The notes: generated by a model not told the origin, from the sequence alone. A stretch of DNA of 64,000 nt from CBDCGS01 sp965216915 (GCA_965216915.1 CBDCGS010000010.1:682001-746000), one strand, 5' to 3'. Numbered from the stretch's first letter, positions 1-8,040 are shown. Made by a program: numbers and translations.

Positions 1-245
1 GCGCGATCGAAGGCGGCGAGCTCACCCACGAGGGCCGGACACTTCGCGCCGCCCTCGAACGCATCGTCGCGGGCCACGATGAGGATCTGTCGCCGGTCTA
101 TGCGGAGGCCGATGACGCGGGCAAGGCCGCGATCCTCGGCGATGTCGCGGCGCGCTATCGCCAGCATGCCCGCACCCGGCTGCTTGCCGAATTCCCGAGC
201 CTGCTGGCCGAGACCGGCGACCACCTGCGCCCGGCAATCGCTTGA
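1..245 (+). CDS. C-terminal fragment of an unidentified prophage-region protein
   Basis: An open frame enters from the left edge (first full codon at base 3) and ends at TGA 243-245, leaving about 80 residues. The visible part is hydrophilic and probably helical, with a motif YRQHARTRLLAEFP near its middle. The codon pattern is that of a real GC-rich gene and the next gene follows after 54 bases with a good ribosome binding site, so I take it as the upstream member of the same phage-like operon. The start and any domain lie outside the window. I do not recognise the family. Confidence 0.55.
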   Translation, partial: AIEGGELTHEGRTLRAALERIVAGHDEDLSPVYAEADDAGKAAILGDVAARYRQHARTRLLAEFPSLLAETGDHLRPAIA

Positions 246-299
246 GCCCGCAACACCCACGCGCCCGGCGCACGCGCACACACAAGGAAGAGGGACGAG

Positions 300-950
300 A
301 TGACGGTTTCATCGACGACCGCGAGGGTTTCTTACGCCGGCAGCCCGCCGACCGTGGCCTTCTCGACGAGCTTCACCTTTCTCGACAACGGTCATGTCGA
401 GGCGGTGCTTCGCGATGCCAACGGCGCCGAGACGCTTTGGCTCGAAGGCACCGACTACACGCTCACCGGCGCAGGCACCGGCGCGGCGGGCACGTTGACC
501 GCGACGACCGCGCCGGCGAGCGGTGAGACACTGGTGATCATGCTCGCGGTGCCCGAGCTGCAGCCGACCGATCTGCCGACGGGCGGCACGTTTCCGTCCA
601 CCGCGGTGGAGGAGATGGGCGACCGCCTGGTGCAGATGGTGCTGGCCCATTCGCGCGAGATCTCTGATGTGGTGCGCACCGCCACCGTCTCGACGAGCGC
701 GGTGGCCATCGCGAGCGAGCTCGCGCCTGCGGCGCTCGTGCTGGTCTATGGCCAGGACGCGTCCACGGCGTTCCTGGATCTGGTGCTGTTCGGCTTCAAC
801 GCGACGCCGAGCACACAGGCGAGCTTCAGCGCCAACGGCAGCCCGGTGGGCCGCACCTACACACGCTCCGGCACGGGTACTCTGGAGCTCGCGATGGCGA
901 GCGGCACCGTCGCGGTGCACACCAAGGCCGTGCGGTTGACGATCGCATGA
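300..950 (+). CDS. Phage tail-fibre N-terminal-type structural protein
   Basis: 216 residues. The first 120 match the pattern of the virion-attachment domain at the head of many tail fibres and tailspikes: an early aromatic YAG, FSTSFTFLD, a W/L-x-G-T-D-Y-T-L-T-G-A-G segment at about 50-60, a 'P-E-L-Q-P-T-D-L' turn, then F-P-S-T-A-V-E-E-M-G-D-R-L at about 98-110. The C-terminal 90 residues are small, Thr/Ser/Ala-rich beta sequence without a receptor-binding domain, so this is either a short fibre or an adaptor. The purine-rich AAGGAAGAGGG 8 bases before ATG 300 supports the start. Its stop overlaps the next start (ATGA). The family reading is from pattern recognition; the exact role is inferred. 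Confidence 0.7.
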   Translation: MTVSSTTARVSYAGSPPTVAFSTSFTFLDNGHVEAVLRDANGAETLWLEGTDYTLTGAGTGAAGTLTATTAPASGETLVIMLAVPELQPTDLPTGGTFPSTAVEEMGDRLVQMVLAHSREISDVVRTATVSTSAVAIASELAPAALVLVYGQDASTAFLDLVLFGFNATPSTQASFSANGSPVGRTYTRSGTGTLELAMASGTVAVHTKAVRLTIA

Positions 951-1111
951 GGCGGCCGCTTTTCCTCGGCGGATGCGCGGCGTTCGTCGCGCTTGTGGCG
1001 CTGACGATGGCCGGGTGCACGCCGTGTCCGACGCCGCGCGAGGGTGCGAGCGGGCGCTGCGTGATTCACGTCGAGGTCACCCACGTTCCGGTCGTGCGCA
1101 ATGAGCGATGA
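947..1111 (+). CDS. Small lipoprotein, possible outer-membrane spanin (Rz1-like)
   Basis: 54 residues starting at ATG 947, which overlaps the upstream TGA as ATGA. The protein begins with two Arg, a hydrophobic stretch and a lipobox LTMAGC at about residues 19-24, so the mature peptide would be only about 31 residues, starting CTPCPTP. A tiny proline-containing lipoprotein in a phage block, next to a coiled-coil membrane protein and holin-like genes, is the usual appearance of the outer-membrane spanin subunit that fuses the membranes at lysis. It could equally be a short phage-encoded lipoprotein of other function. Confidence 0.5.
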   Translation: MRRPLFLGGCAAFVALVALTMAGCTPCPTPREGASGRCVIHVEVTHVPVVRNER

Positions 1112-1553
1112 CGCCGAAGCGGCGAAGTCCAACGGGGAGGGGCGCAAGGCGTTTGCCGCTGTCCTCGGCGTTCTTGCCGTGGTGGGCGGCATCGCGGCGA
1201 TCATCACGCCGATGCGCCAGGACATGGAGGCGATCCGCGCTGAGTTGGACCGGCGCCTCGTGCCCGTTGAAGCGCACAGCCGGCGCGATGGCCACCCTGC
1301 GACGGTCATGCAATCGGTGGCCGAGCTTGGGCGCGATCTCACCCGATTGCGCGACGAGCTCCATAGCCACGAAGCGCTCGGCCTGCATGCCGGTGCGGCG
1401 ACCGAGATCGCCCGCCTGACAGAAAAGCTCACGGAGGTCGAAACCCAGTTCGATTGGCTGCGCGAGGTGATCGACTTGAACGACAACCTGCTCGGGCTTC
1501 GCATCGAGCGGCTCGAGGACCGCGCCGCGACCGAGGGGCGGAGACGGCCATGA
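1101..1553 (+). CDS. Single-span membrane protein with long coiled coil, possible inner-membrane spanin or tail-region protein
   Basis: 150 residues; ATG 1101 lies inside the end of the preceding lipoprotein gene (11-base overlap in another frame). Residues about 17-37 form one membrane span (AAVLGVLAVVGGIAAIIT), followed by about 110 residues of charged heptad-like helix (QDMEAIRAELDRRL, ARLTEKLTEVETQF, LGLRIERLEDR). One N-terminal span plus a periplasmic coiled coil is the plan of Rz-type inner-membrane spanins, and overlap with a small lipoprotein gene is typical of Rz/Rz1 pairs, although here the lipoprotein lies upstream, which is not the classical order. No enzymatic motif. Confidence 0.55.
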   Translation: MSDDAEAAKSNGEGRKAFAAVLGVLAVVGGIAAIITPMRQDMEAIRAELDRRLVPVEAHSRRDGHPATVMQSVAELGRDLTRLRDELHSHEALGLHAGAATEIARLTEKLTEVETQFDWLREVIDLNDNLLGLRIERLEDRAATEGRRRP

Positions 1554-1666
1554 CCGGCCTCGTTCTTCTCGCCGCCATCGGGTTCGCGATGATCATGGTG
1601 TTCGCGCCGCATTGGCTCACCAACCACTGGTGGCACTGGCTCAAGTGGTGGGACGACCGCGCTTGA
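1550..1666 (+). CDS. 38-residue membrane peptide of the phage block
   Basis: Starts at ATG 1550 overlapping the upstream TGA (ATGA), so translation is probably coupled. The peptide has one hydrophobic span (LVLLAAIGFAMIMVFAP) and then a Trp/His-rich amphipathic tail (HWWHWLKWWDD). No family can be assigned at this length. It sits between a spanin-like gene and a holin-like gene, so a role as a small lysis or membrane-interface peptide is a reasonable guess. Support comes from the coupled start, codon use and context only. Confidence 0.45.
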   Translation: MTGLVLLAAIGFAMIMVFAPHWLTNHWWHWLKWWDDRA

Positions 1667-1834
1667 GGCGTCGCGGTAAGGCCCGCCACTCAACCGTCTA
1701 CCCAACCGTCGGCTCGGGGCGCCGCCAAACCCCGCGGCGGCCCGTCGCGCAATCTTCCGATCGAACGACGGCGCGTGCCGCGTCAGCAGAGCGTGTCATC
1801 TGTTAACCACAACCCACTCTAAGGAGCTGCTACA

Positions 1835-2002
1835 ATGGGAAAAATTCGGAAGGCCGTTGCGGGCCTGCTGTCGGGTGGCGCGTCGGCGCCGGTGTTCATC
1901 GCGCTCGGTCTCGATGAGCCGGTGGCAGGCGCCCTTGCCGCGCTCATCACGGCGTCGCTGGTCTATCTCGTCCCCAACCAAGCCGCGGATGCACGCCGAT
2001 GA
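1835..2002 (+). CDS. Small holin-like membrane protein
   Basis: 55 residues from ATG 1835, preceded by a strong AAGGAG at 1821-1826. Basic N-terminus (MGKIRK), then two short hydrophobic segments around residues 15-26 and 30-46 ending YLVPNQ. Small alphaproteobacterial prophage proteins with this Lys/Arg start, two short spans and a terminal YLVPN are often annotated as holin-like, and the neighbours agree. Its TGA overlaps the ATG of the following secreted protein (ATGA), tying the two in translation. The holin function is inferred. Confidence 0.6.
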   Translation: MGKIRKAVAGLLSGGASAPVFIALGLDEPVAGALAALITASLVYLVPNQAADARR

Positions 2003-4032
2003 TCACACGCCGCAAGGTTCCAGCGCTTCTCGCCGGTCTGGTCGTGGCGCTGCTCGTGCCCGGGCTCGCCGGTGCCACGACGCTCGACGCGCTCCGCGCG
2101 CAGCTCGACGCGGCCGGACCGCTTGTCGCGGTTCCGGTGCCTGACTCGCAATTTCGCTGCCTCTCCGAGGAGGAGGTTCGCGCGATTCACCCCGGGCAGC
2201 CGCTCGGCGTCACCGGGTGCCGGGCGGTCATCGACGCATGGGATGGCCTCGCCTGGGCGCCCGATGGCACGACCGCGATCGCACACGGCGGTGGCCACAA
2301 TGACTACTCAGGCAACGAGGTCTACCGGTGGACCCTGGCCGAGGGGTGGGTGCTGGTGCAGCCACCGGCCCCGATCACGGACTGCGTGACGCGCGCCGAG
2401 GTGGTCGAGGGCGGGCCGAGGGCCGGCACCTGCTATTGGGCCTTTGGCGCGCCATCGCCCCACAGCTGGGGGCTGTTGACCTACGACGCGGCGGGCCAGT
2501 GGGTCGGCCTCTATGGTGCGGCCGGCCCCTTCAAGCATGGCGGGGCGGGGCGCGAAGGCATGATCTTGGACCTTGCCAAGGCGTGCACGCCGGCCGAATG
2601 GGCCGCGCATGTCACGAGCCTCCCGGTCGCGCGGATCTGCGGGGAGGGCGCGGCGCCCGCGCAAGCCGTTCGCACGTTCGAACGGCCGCCCCGCGGCGTC
2701 ACGCGCTACTCGATCGGGCAGGCGCTGAGCCTTGGCGACGACTATGTGGCTGTCAACAAGGGAAAAATCTTCATCTATCGGCACGCGACGTTGGTCGAGA
2801 CGGTGCCATCTCCGGTGCCGACCGGCGGGCGCGACGGCTATGGCATTTTTCACGTGCCGGATGGCTTCATGGTGATCAGCGGCGGGCTCGGCAAAACCGC
2901 CACGAAGTCGTACTGGGCGCGAATCAAGTGGGTCGATGGGCACGCCTTCGTGGCGGCGCGCGGCACGGTCAACCACCGCGCGCCACGAGACGCGTGGCGC
3001 TATGACGAGACGACCGGTCGCGTGATCCGGCGCCTGCCGCGGGATGGTTGGGTGCTCGCCGCGGACCTTTCGGCATTCGCCGACGCGTCCCATGTCGAGA
3101 TGGCGCGGCTCGGCCAGATTGAGGGGCACCCCCCGGTCGCATCCGGCCCGTACGACCGGGCGCATCGGATTCCGGCCCTCGACAGCGAGGCGGGCGCGGC
3201 GTTCATCGAGATGCCGTCCGCACGCGCCGGAATGGTCGTCTACCGCGTGCCGCCCGGCTATCCCGAGCCCCCGATCCCGGAGCCGTTCGCGCTGCAAAAG
3301 GCGCTGGATGCCGGCGGGACCGTGGTCATCCCGCCCGGCGTGCACACGCAATGCGGCATCGTGCGGACGCCGACCGTGATTCATGCCGAGGGCGCCCACC
3401 TCAAGGGGGCGGCCTGCGGCGGCAAGGGGGCCCTGATCGTGCGCGCCGACGTTACGATCACCGGCCTGGAATGCTCGGGTATCAGCGTCGGGAGCCGCAA
3501 CGGCGCTTGCGTCCGCCAAGAGCAGGGTGACGTCACGCTGGAGGGCGTCTATTTCCACGACAGCGATCAAGGCGTGCTCGGCTCGTCCGGCACGCTGATC
3601 GTGCGGAACTCCCGCTTCGAGCGCTTGGGCCGCGGCGGGCGCGCGCACTCTATCTATATGAGCAGCGCGGGCGTGAAGCGCGTGGAGGTTAGCAAGAGCG
3701 TGTTCAGCGAACCGACGGGCGATGGCCACTTCGTGAAAAGTTGGGCGGATGAGACGGTGCTCGACAGCAATACCTTCGATTGCCGCACGGGAAATGGCTC
3801 GCGCCTGCTCGATGCCTCGGTCGGCGGCACCATCGTCGTGACGGGCAATGCCGTGCACTGGTCGCTCAAATGCAACTCGGAGCATATCGGCTATGCACCG
3901 GAGAGCGGCGAGAAGCGACGCCCCGATGGCAAGGTGATCGTCAAGCCGCGGAAGCCCGGCGAGATCATCGTGCGGGATAACCTCGTCGACGGCGATCGCG
4001 GACGCCGGCTCCGCGTGCACACCTGGCCCTAA
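1999..4032 (+). CDS. Secreted protein with propeller-like N-terminal half and right-handed beta-helix C-terminal half
   Basis: 677 residues with a Sec signal peptide (about 1-26, LLAGLVVALLVPGLAGA). Residues 60-420 contain propeller-type motifs (AWDGLAWAPDG, HGGGHNDYSGNEVYRW) resembling Kelch-like repeats. Residues about 425-677 read as a pectate-lyase-type beta-helix: LQKALDAGGTVVIPPG, then stacked short strands with VTLEGVYF, LIVRNSRF, VEVSKSVF, VLDSNTF. Such helices bind or cut polysaccharide. The start overlaps the holin-like gene, so it is co-expressed with the phage block, yet virion tailspikes do not normally carry signal peptides; it may be a secreted cargo gene. I see no clear catalytic residues. 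Confidence 0.65.
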   Translation: MITRRKVPALLAGLVVALLVPGLAGATTLDALRAQLDAAGPLVAVPVPDSQFRCLSEEEVRAIHPGQPLGVTGCRAVIDAWDGLAWAPDGTTAIAHGGGHNDYSGNEVYRWTLAEGWVLVQPPAPITDCVTRAEVVEGGPRAGTCYWAFGAPSPHSWGLLTYDAAGQWVGLYGAAGPFKHGGAGREGMILDLAKACTPAEWAAHVTSLPVARICGEGAAPAQAVRTFERPPRGVTRYSIGQALSLGDDYVAVNKGKIFIYRHATLVETVPSPVPTGGRDGYGIFHVPDGFMVISGGLGKTATKSYWARIKWVDGHAFVAARGTVNHRAPRDAWRYDETTGRVIRRLPRDGWVLAADLSAFADASHVEMARLGQIEGHPPVASGPYDRAHRIPALDSEAGAAFIEMPSARAGMVVYRVPPGYPEPPIPEPFALQKALDAGGTVVIPPGVHTQCGIVRTPTVIHAEGAHLKGAACGGKGALIVRADVTITGLECSGISVGSRNGACVRQEQGDVTLEGVYFHDSDQGVLGSSGTLIVRNSRFERLGRGGRAHSIYMSSAGVKRVEVSKSVFSEPTGDGHFVKSWADETVLDSNTFDCRTGNGSRLLDASVGGTIVVTGNAVHWSLKCNSEHIGYAPESGEKRRPDGKVIVKPRKPGEIIVRDNLVDGDRGRRLRVHTWP

Positions 4033-4092
4033 AGCAAACCCTGCGTAGGTGGGATCACCTGCGACGACGCATTTGCGTCAATTCCAACCAGA

Positions 4093-4128
4093 TAGAGCAT
4101 GTCGCGCGAGCATGCGTGACATGCTCTA
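4093..4128. repeat. Perfect 11-bp inverted repeat after the prophage block
   Basis: TAGAGCATGTC (4093-4103) and GACATGCTCTA (4118-4128) are exact inverted complements separated by 14 bases, starting 60 bases after the stop of the beta-helix gene. There is no T-run behind it, so it is a weak candidate for an intrinsic terminator and could be a protein-binding site. Confidence 0.5.
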
Positions 4129-4350
4129 GCAGCAATATGTGTTGTATCCCGCCGCTCTGTCGGCGCGGGTTCGGGGCGGGCCGCGCGCCAACAACGCGCG
4201 GCCTGCCGACGCCGCGACGCGCACGATACGGGCGGAGCACAAGGCGGGCGGGCCGCATTGAATGGCGCGGTTCGCCTTCCTCGTGCGCCGACTCCGGGCT
4301 GGAAAATTCGGTCATTTCGGCGGTGGTGCGTGCCCCGAAGCCGATCGTGG

Positions 4351-4371
4351 GCGCCCCGCGGCGTTTTTTTT
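4351..4371 (+). terminator. Weak intrinsic terminator with T8 tract
   Basis: CGCC (4352-4355) can pair with GGCG (4360-4363) across a four-base loop, directly followed by eight T (4364-4371). The stem is short, but the position (about 320 bases after the last prophage gene and before the new promoter at 4616-4644) suits a terminator separating the two transcription units. Confidence 0.35.
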
Positions 4372-4600
4372 ACAAAAATATTGTATATACATCTAATAGA
4401 GATGCGAGTCGTCCCTGTGTGTGAGGTCGCGAGTCGAATCCCAGTAGTGCGAGTCGAATCGCGTATAGATTGCAAATTGTTTAGAAATTCAGACCATCAC
4501 GCGCGGCATTATCGATGAAAAAGAGCGCGTGTCCGTTATTCGCGCTTGTCCCGACTCGAACGATATGATCCACAAAATATGGGCGCGGTTTTTTCAGAAA

Positions 4601-4644
4601 TTCGACATATTGTGCCTGACACAAATTGTCGAAAACTGTATAGT
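4601..4644 (+). promoter_or_regulatory. Sigma-70 promoter embedded in a 33-bp near-perfect palindrome
   Basis: Two 14-base arms starting TTCGACA and ending TGTCGAA (4601-4614 and 4620-4633) match at 12 of 14 positions around a 5-base centre. A -35 CTGACA (4616-4621), 17-base spacer and -10 TATAGT (4639-4644) overlap its right half. This is the arrangement expected of a repressor operator covering a promoter. Transcription would run toward the acyltransferase gene with a leader of about 215 bases. The regulator is unknown and none is encoded next to it. Confidence 0.6.
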
Positions 4645-4866
4645 CCGCGCCCGCAAACACAGGGTTACATCAGCGTCATGGAGGGGGCAGTGCGATTCGA
4701 TCGCAGCTCATGGCGCCGGGTCCATTTGCCGGGAGCCGGCCCACCGTTCGTTTTGAACGATTTTACTGTCGCTTAAACGCTCCTGTGCATCATAGGTCCG
4801 GCTAGTGCTCCACGGCCACCGTGTGACTGTGGATTGCTGGTGTAATGAAAAAACGTCTTGGATCGG

Positions 4867-5709
4867 ATGATGCGTACGGATGAACCACTCTATCAACCTG
4901 TGGTTGAGCCCGTCCCATCCGCTACACAAGATGCGGCAGAGGCGGTTCAACGCGGGGGGAGACTGATCGAAGTGTATCAGAAGACCTTCGATGTGATTCC
5001 TGCGACGACCGAGGCCCTGCGGAACGAGGCATTTCGTCTCCGCTACCAAGTCTATTGCATCGAACACCCCTTCGAGGACCCTGGGTCCAACCCCGAGGGC
5101 ATCGAGACCGACGAGTTCGATGAGCACGCGGCGCAGAACCTGTTGATCCACCGCGCCACTGGGCGTGCCGCGGGCACGGTCCGGTTGGTCCTGCCGCTCG
5201 CGGATGCGCCGGAGCAGAGCTTCGCGATTCAGCGGGTGTGCGTCGACCCCATCATCGCCGACCAGCGGCGGTTTCCGATCACGATGATGGGCGAGGTGTC
5301 GCGCTTTTGCGTGTCGAAAGCGTTCCGGCGCCGCAAGGGCGACAACGCCTACGCCGACCCGGACGAGGCCGCCGTGCCGGCCAACGACAAGCGCTTCATT
5401 CCCAACATGACCCTCGGCCTCATCGAGAGCCTCGTGCGCACCAGCGTGCAGCAGGGCGTGATGTGGTGGTGCGCGGTGATGGAGCCGTCGCTGCTCCGCC
5501 TGCTCGCGCGCATCGGCATCTACTTCGAGCCGATCGGCACGCTGGTCGATTATCACGGCGCCCGGCAGCCCTGCTATCAGCGCCTCGACCTCCTCTTGGA
5601 ACGGGTGCGCAAGGAGCGTCGTGAGGTGTGGGAGGTGCTGACCGACGACGGTGCGCACTGGGAGGCGCTCTGCGCCGCCCGCGAGTCTCGCGGCCTGGCG
5701 GCAGCCTAG
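4867..5709 (+). CDS. PEP-CTERM/exosortase system-associated acyltransferase (LuxI/GNAT-like)
   Basis: 280 residues from ATG 4867; TTG 4858 and ATG 4870 are alternatives and no start has a clear Shine-Dalgarno, so the start is uncertain. It is an acyl-homoserine-lactone-synthase-like GNAT fold as in the exosortase-associated acyltransferase family: YQKTFDVIPA, then R-L-R-Y-Q-V-Y-C-I-E at about 55-65 (the entry motif shared with LuxI), EHPFED, and GTVRLVLP at about 103 as the acyl-CoA/ACP-binding core. The family accompanies exosortase A, but its substrate is not established. With the ACP and acyl ligase at 15-17 kb, transfer of an acyl group from ACP is plausible. First gene of the locus, 8 bases upstream of the next gene. 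Confidence 0.85.
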   Translation: MMRTDEPLYQPVVEPVPSATQDAAEAVQRGGRLIEVYQKTFDVIPATTEALRNEAFRLRYQVYCIEHPFEDPGSNPEGIETDEFDEHAAQNLLIHRATGRAAGTVRLVLPLADAPEQSFAIQRVCVDPIIADQRRFPITMMGEVSRFCVSKAFRRRKGDNAYADPDEAAVPANDKRFIPNMTLGLIESLVRTSVQQGVMWWCAVMEPSLLRLLARIGIYFEPIGTLVDYHGARQPCYQRLDLLLERVRKERREVWEVLTDDGAHWEALCAARESRGLAAA

Positions 5710-5717
5710 CCGAGCCG

Positions 5718-7919
5718 ATGGCTGATCACGCAGCGGTGTCCCAAACCTTTTCCTACGACGAAGCTTTTAGTCGCAACATCGGTTGGGTGACCGCGTGGGA
5801 GCAGCAAGTGCTGCGCGGCAAGACCGTGGCGATCGCCGGCATGGGCGGCGTCGGCGGGGTTCACCTTCTCACCTTGGCACGCCTCGGGATCGGGCGCTTT
5901 CACATCGCCGACCTGGACCATTTCGAGGTGGCGAACTTCAACCGTCAAGTCGGCGCCAACATGAAGACGGTCGGGCGGCCCAAGGTCGAGGTGCTCGCCG
6001 AGATGGCGCGCGACATCAACCCGGAGATCGAGATCGTCGCCTTCGACGCCGGCGTGACCGAGGACAACGCCGATGCCTTCCTCGATGGCGTGGATTTGTT
6101 CGTCGATGGCTTCGACTTTTTCGTCCTGGACATGCGCGCCAAGATTTTCGCGCTCTGCCACGACCGTGGCATTCCCGCCATCACCGCCGCGCCGATCGGG
6201 CTTGGGGTTGCCTACCTCGTGTTTTCGCCGACGGGCATGAGCTTCGAGGACTACTTCCGCCTTCAGGGGCATCCCGACGAGGAGCAATACGTCAATTTCC
6301 TGATGGGGCTCGTGCCGAAGGCGCTGCACCGGACCTATCTGATGGATCCGACGCGGATGGATCTCTCGGGCAAGCGCGGCCCGTCATCGGGCACCGCATG
6401 CCAGCTCTGCTCCGGTGTCGCCGGCATCGAAGCGGTGAAGCTGCTGCTCGGGCGCGGCAAGGTGCGTGCGGCGCCTTACTATCACCAGTTCGACGCCTAT
6501 CGCGGCAAGTGGGTATGCCGTAAGCTGCGGGGCGGCAATCGCAACCCGCTCCAGAGGCTTAAGTTGAAGATCGGCTATCGGGCGTTTTCGGCGCTTTCGC
6601 GTCAATCCTCCGCGGCGCCGGCGCGCACCACGGGCCCGGAACTCGCGCAAATCCTCGATCTCGCGCGCTGGGCGCCGAGTGGCGACAACGCGCAGCCCTG
6701 GCGCTTCACGATCCTGAGCGGCGACAAGGTGCGGATCCGCATCGCGGACCATTCGGCAGACGACGTTTACGAGTATAACGACGCGCAGCCGACCCTGCTT
6801 TCGGCGGGCTTTCTGCTCGAGACGATGCGTATCGCTGCCTCGGCGCACGGGCGCATGCTGTGGTGGCACTATGTTGGGCGCGAGGCGGGGGACTATGTGG
6901 TCGAGGCCGAGCTGCCAAAGGCACCGGGCGTTCGGACCGACCCGCTTCATCCGTTCGTGCCCGTGCGCTCGGTGGACCGGCGGGCCTACAAGACACGCTA
7001 TCTCACGCCGAACGAGCGCCAGGCGCTGACTGCGGCGCTCGGCGACGAGCTGACGATCACCTGGCACGAAACCCGCAAGGCGCGCTGGCGCATGGCCGGC
7101 CTCGCAGGGCTTGCGACCGACATCCGCCTCCGGATTCCCGAAGCCTTCGAGGTGCACCAGCGGATCCTCGATTGGGAGAACAAGCGGTCTCCCGACGGCG
7201 TGCCGGCGGCCGCGATCGGCCTCGACCCGTTGACGCGCAAGATCATGCGCGGAGCGATGCGCGGCGGCTGGGCGAAGATGGACCGCATGAACCGGATGCC
7301 GGGTGGCACCGTCGTCGCCCGGCTGCAGATGGATTATCTCCCGGGCCACGGCTGCGCCGCCCATTTTGCGGTCGCGCGCAAGGCACCGCCGGGCGCGGAC
7401 GATGCCGAGGCCTCGCTCATCCGGGCGGGCCAGGCCTTGCAGCGGTTTTGGCTCACCGCGACCGAGCTTGGGCTCTCGCTCCAGCCCGCGCTTGCGCCGC
7501 TCTGCTTCGGTTTCTACGGCCGCCACGGCATCGACTTCACCGCCGATCCGCACATTCGCGCCAAGGCCGCAACGCTCGCCGAGCGCCTGACCGCGGTCTC
7601 GCCGGCGGCGCCCGACGATGTGCTCTTCCTCGGGCGCCTCGGTCAGCCGCGCTCGCGCGGCGTCGGCCCGCGCTCGGTCCGCCGCTCGCTCGAGGAGCTG
7701 ATGGATCAGCCCCTGGGTGCGGAGGGCGCCGGCGACGCGCCGGCTGCGGCGGAGACCGCCGGCGAAGGAGACGTCCCGGTCATGCCGATGCTCGTCGACG
7801 GGGACGCGACCGATCCTTCCGCGGGGGACAAGAAAGACAAATACGACGCGCTTTTCGAGGCGCGGTATCGCCACCGGCGGGTTCGGCTCGCCAGCGGTGT
7901 CGCGAACGACGGCGACTGA
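5718..7919 (+). CDS. ThiF/E1-like adenylyltransferase fused to a nitroreductase-like domain (Rv1355c/MoeY-type)
   Basis: 733 residues from ATG 5718. Residues about 10-290 are an E1-like adenylation domain: nucleotide-binding GMGGVG at 41-46, DLDHFEVANFNRQ at about 65-76, and a CxxC (C228, C231) near the domain end where such enzymes bind zinc. Residues about 305-640 are a nitroreductase-like flavin fold opened by RWAPSGDNAQPWRF (317-330). The C-terminal 90 residues are low-complexity and charged. The same two-domain order occurs in mycobacterial Rv1355c (MoeY), whose reaction is unsettled. The gene follows the exosortase-associated acyltransferase by 8 bases, so the two are one unit. It could activate a carboxylate or sulfur-carrier C-terminus and then oxidise or reduce the product. 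Confidence 0.8.
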   Translation: MADHAAVSQTFSYDEAFSRNIGWVTAWEQQVLRGKTVAIAGMGGVGGVHLLTLARLGIGRFHIADLDHFEVANFNRQVGANMKTVGRPKVEVLAEMARDINPEIEIVAFDAGVTEDNADAFLDGVDLFVDGFDFFVLDMRAKIFALCHDRGIPAITAAPIGLGVAYLVFSPTGMSFEDYFRLQGHPDEEQYVNFLMGLVPKALHRTYLMDPTRMDLSGKRGPSSGTACQLCSGVAGIEAVKLLLGRGKVRAAPYYHQFDAYRGKWVCRKLRGGNRNPLQRLKLKIGYRAFSALSRQSSAAPARTTGPELAQILDLARWAPSGDNAQPWRFTILSGDKVRIRIADHSADDVYEYNDAQPTLLSAGFLLETMRIAASAHGRMLWWHYVGREAGDYVVEAELPKAPGVRTDPLHPFVPVRSVDRRAYKTRYLTPNERQALTAALGDELTITWHETRKARWRMAGLAGLATDIRLRIPEAFEVHQRILDWENKRSPDGVPAAAIGLDPLTRKIMRGAMRGGWAKMDRMNRMPGGTVVARLQMDYLPGHGCAAHFAVARKAPPGADDAEASLIRAGQALQRFWLTATELGLSLQPALAPLCFGFYGRHGIDFTADPHIRAKAATLAERLTAVSPAAPDDVLFLGRLGQPRSRGVGPRSVRRSLEELMDQPLGAEGAGDAPAAAETAGEGDVPVMPMLVDGDATDPSAGDKKDKYDALFEARYRHRRVRLASGVANDGD

Positions 7920-7972
7920 GTCCGCGCGACGGCGTCCGCACCAGATTCGCCACGGCGGCTTGCGGCAGCACA

Positions 7973-8010
7973 AAAAAATCACCCCCCGGCGTCGCGCCGG
8001 GGGGTGTTTT
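7973..8010. terminator. Strong bidirectional intrinsic terminator
   Basis: A 12-bp perfect GC-rich stem, CACCCCCCGGCG (7980-7991) with CGCCGGGGGGTG (7995-8006) around a TCG loop. It is followed by TTTT on the + strand and preceded by seven A (seven U on the minus-strand transcript). It lies between two convergent genes, the ThiF fusion and the PEP-CTERM gene, and can stop both. Confidence 0.9.
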
Positions 8011-8040
8011 CGTTACGCCCCTTCGCGGAGCGAAGGTCAA

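Larger units (their letters stand above)
4033..4866. other. AT-rich 0.8-kb spacer between the prophage-like block and the exosortase locus
   Basis: No convincing gene. GC is clearly lower than either side, especially 4364-4520 and 4570-4660. It holds, in order: an 11-bp inverted repeat (4093-4128), a weak hairpin followed by eight T (4351-4371), a perfect TGTATATACA palindrome (4382-4391), repeated GCGAGTCGAATC (4429-4440 and 4449-4460), a 33-bp near-palindrome (4601-4633) overlapped by a good promoter, and a 6-bp inverted repeat (4691-4705). A 76-codon open frame from TTG 4546 to 4776 has no ribosome binding site and no recognisable product. Low GC plus the change of gene content suggests a mobile-element boundary, but I found no att duplication or integrase. 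Confidence 0.6.

Noticed and set aside
4425..4465. tRNA T-arm-like sequence (GAGTCGAATCC)
   Set aside because: No acceptor stem, D-arm or anticodon arm can be drawn around it; it belongs to the direct repeats.
4546..4776. 76-codon open frame crossing the promoter palindrome
   Set aside because: TTG start without ribosome binding site, composition not coding-like, and it lies on top of the regulatory palindrome and promoter.
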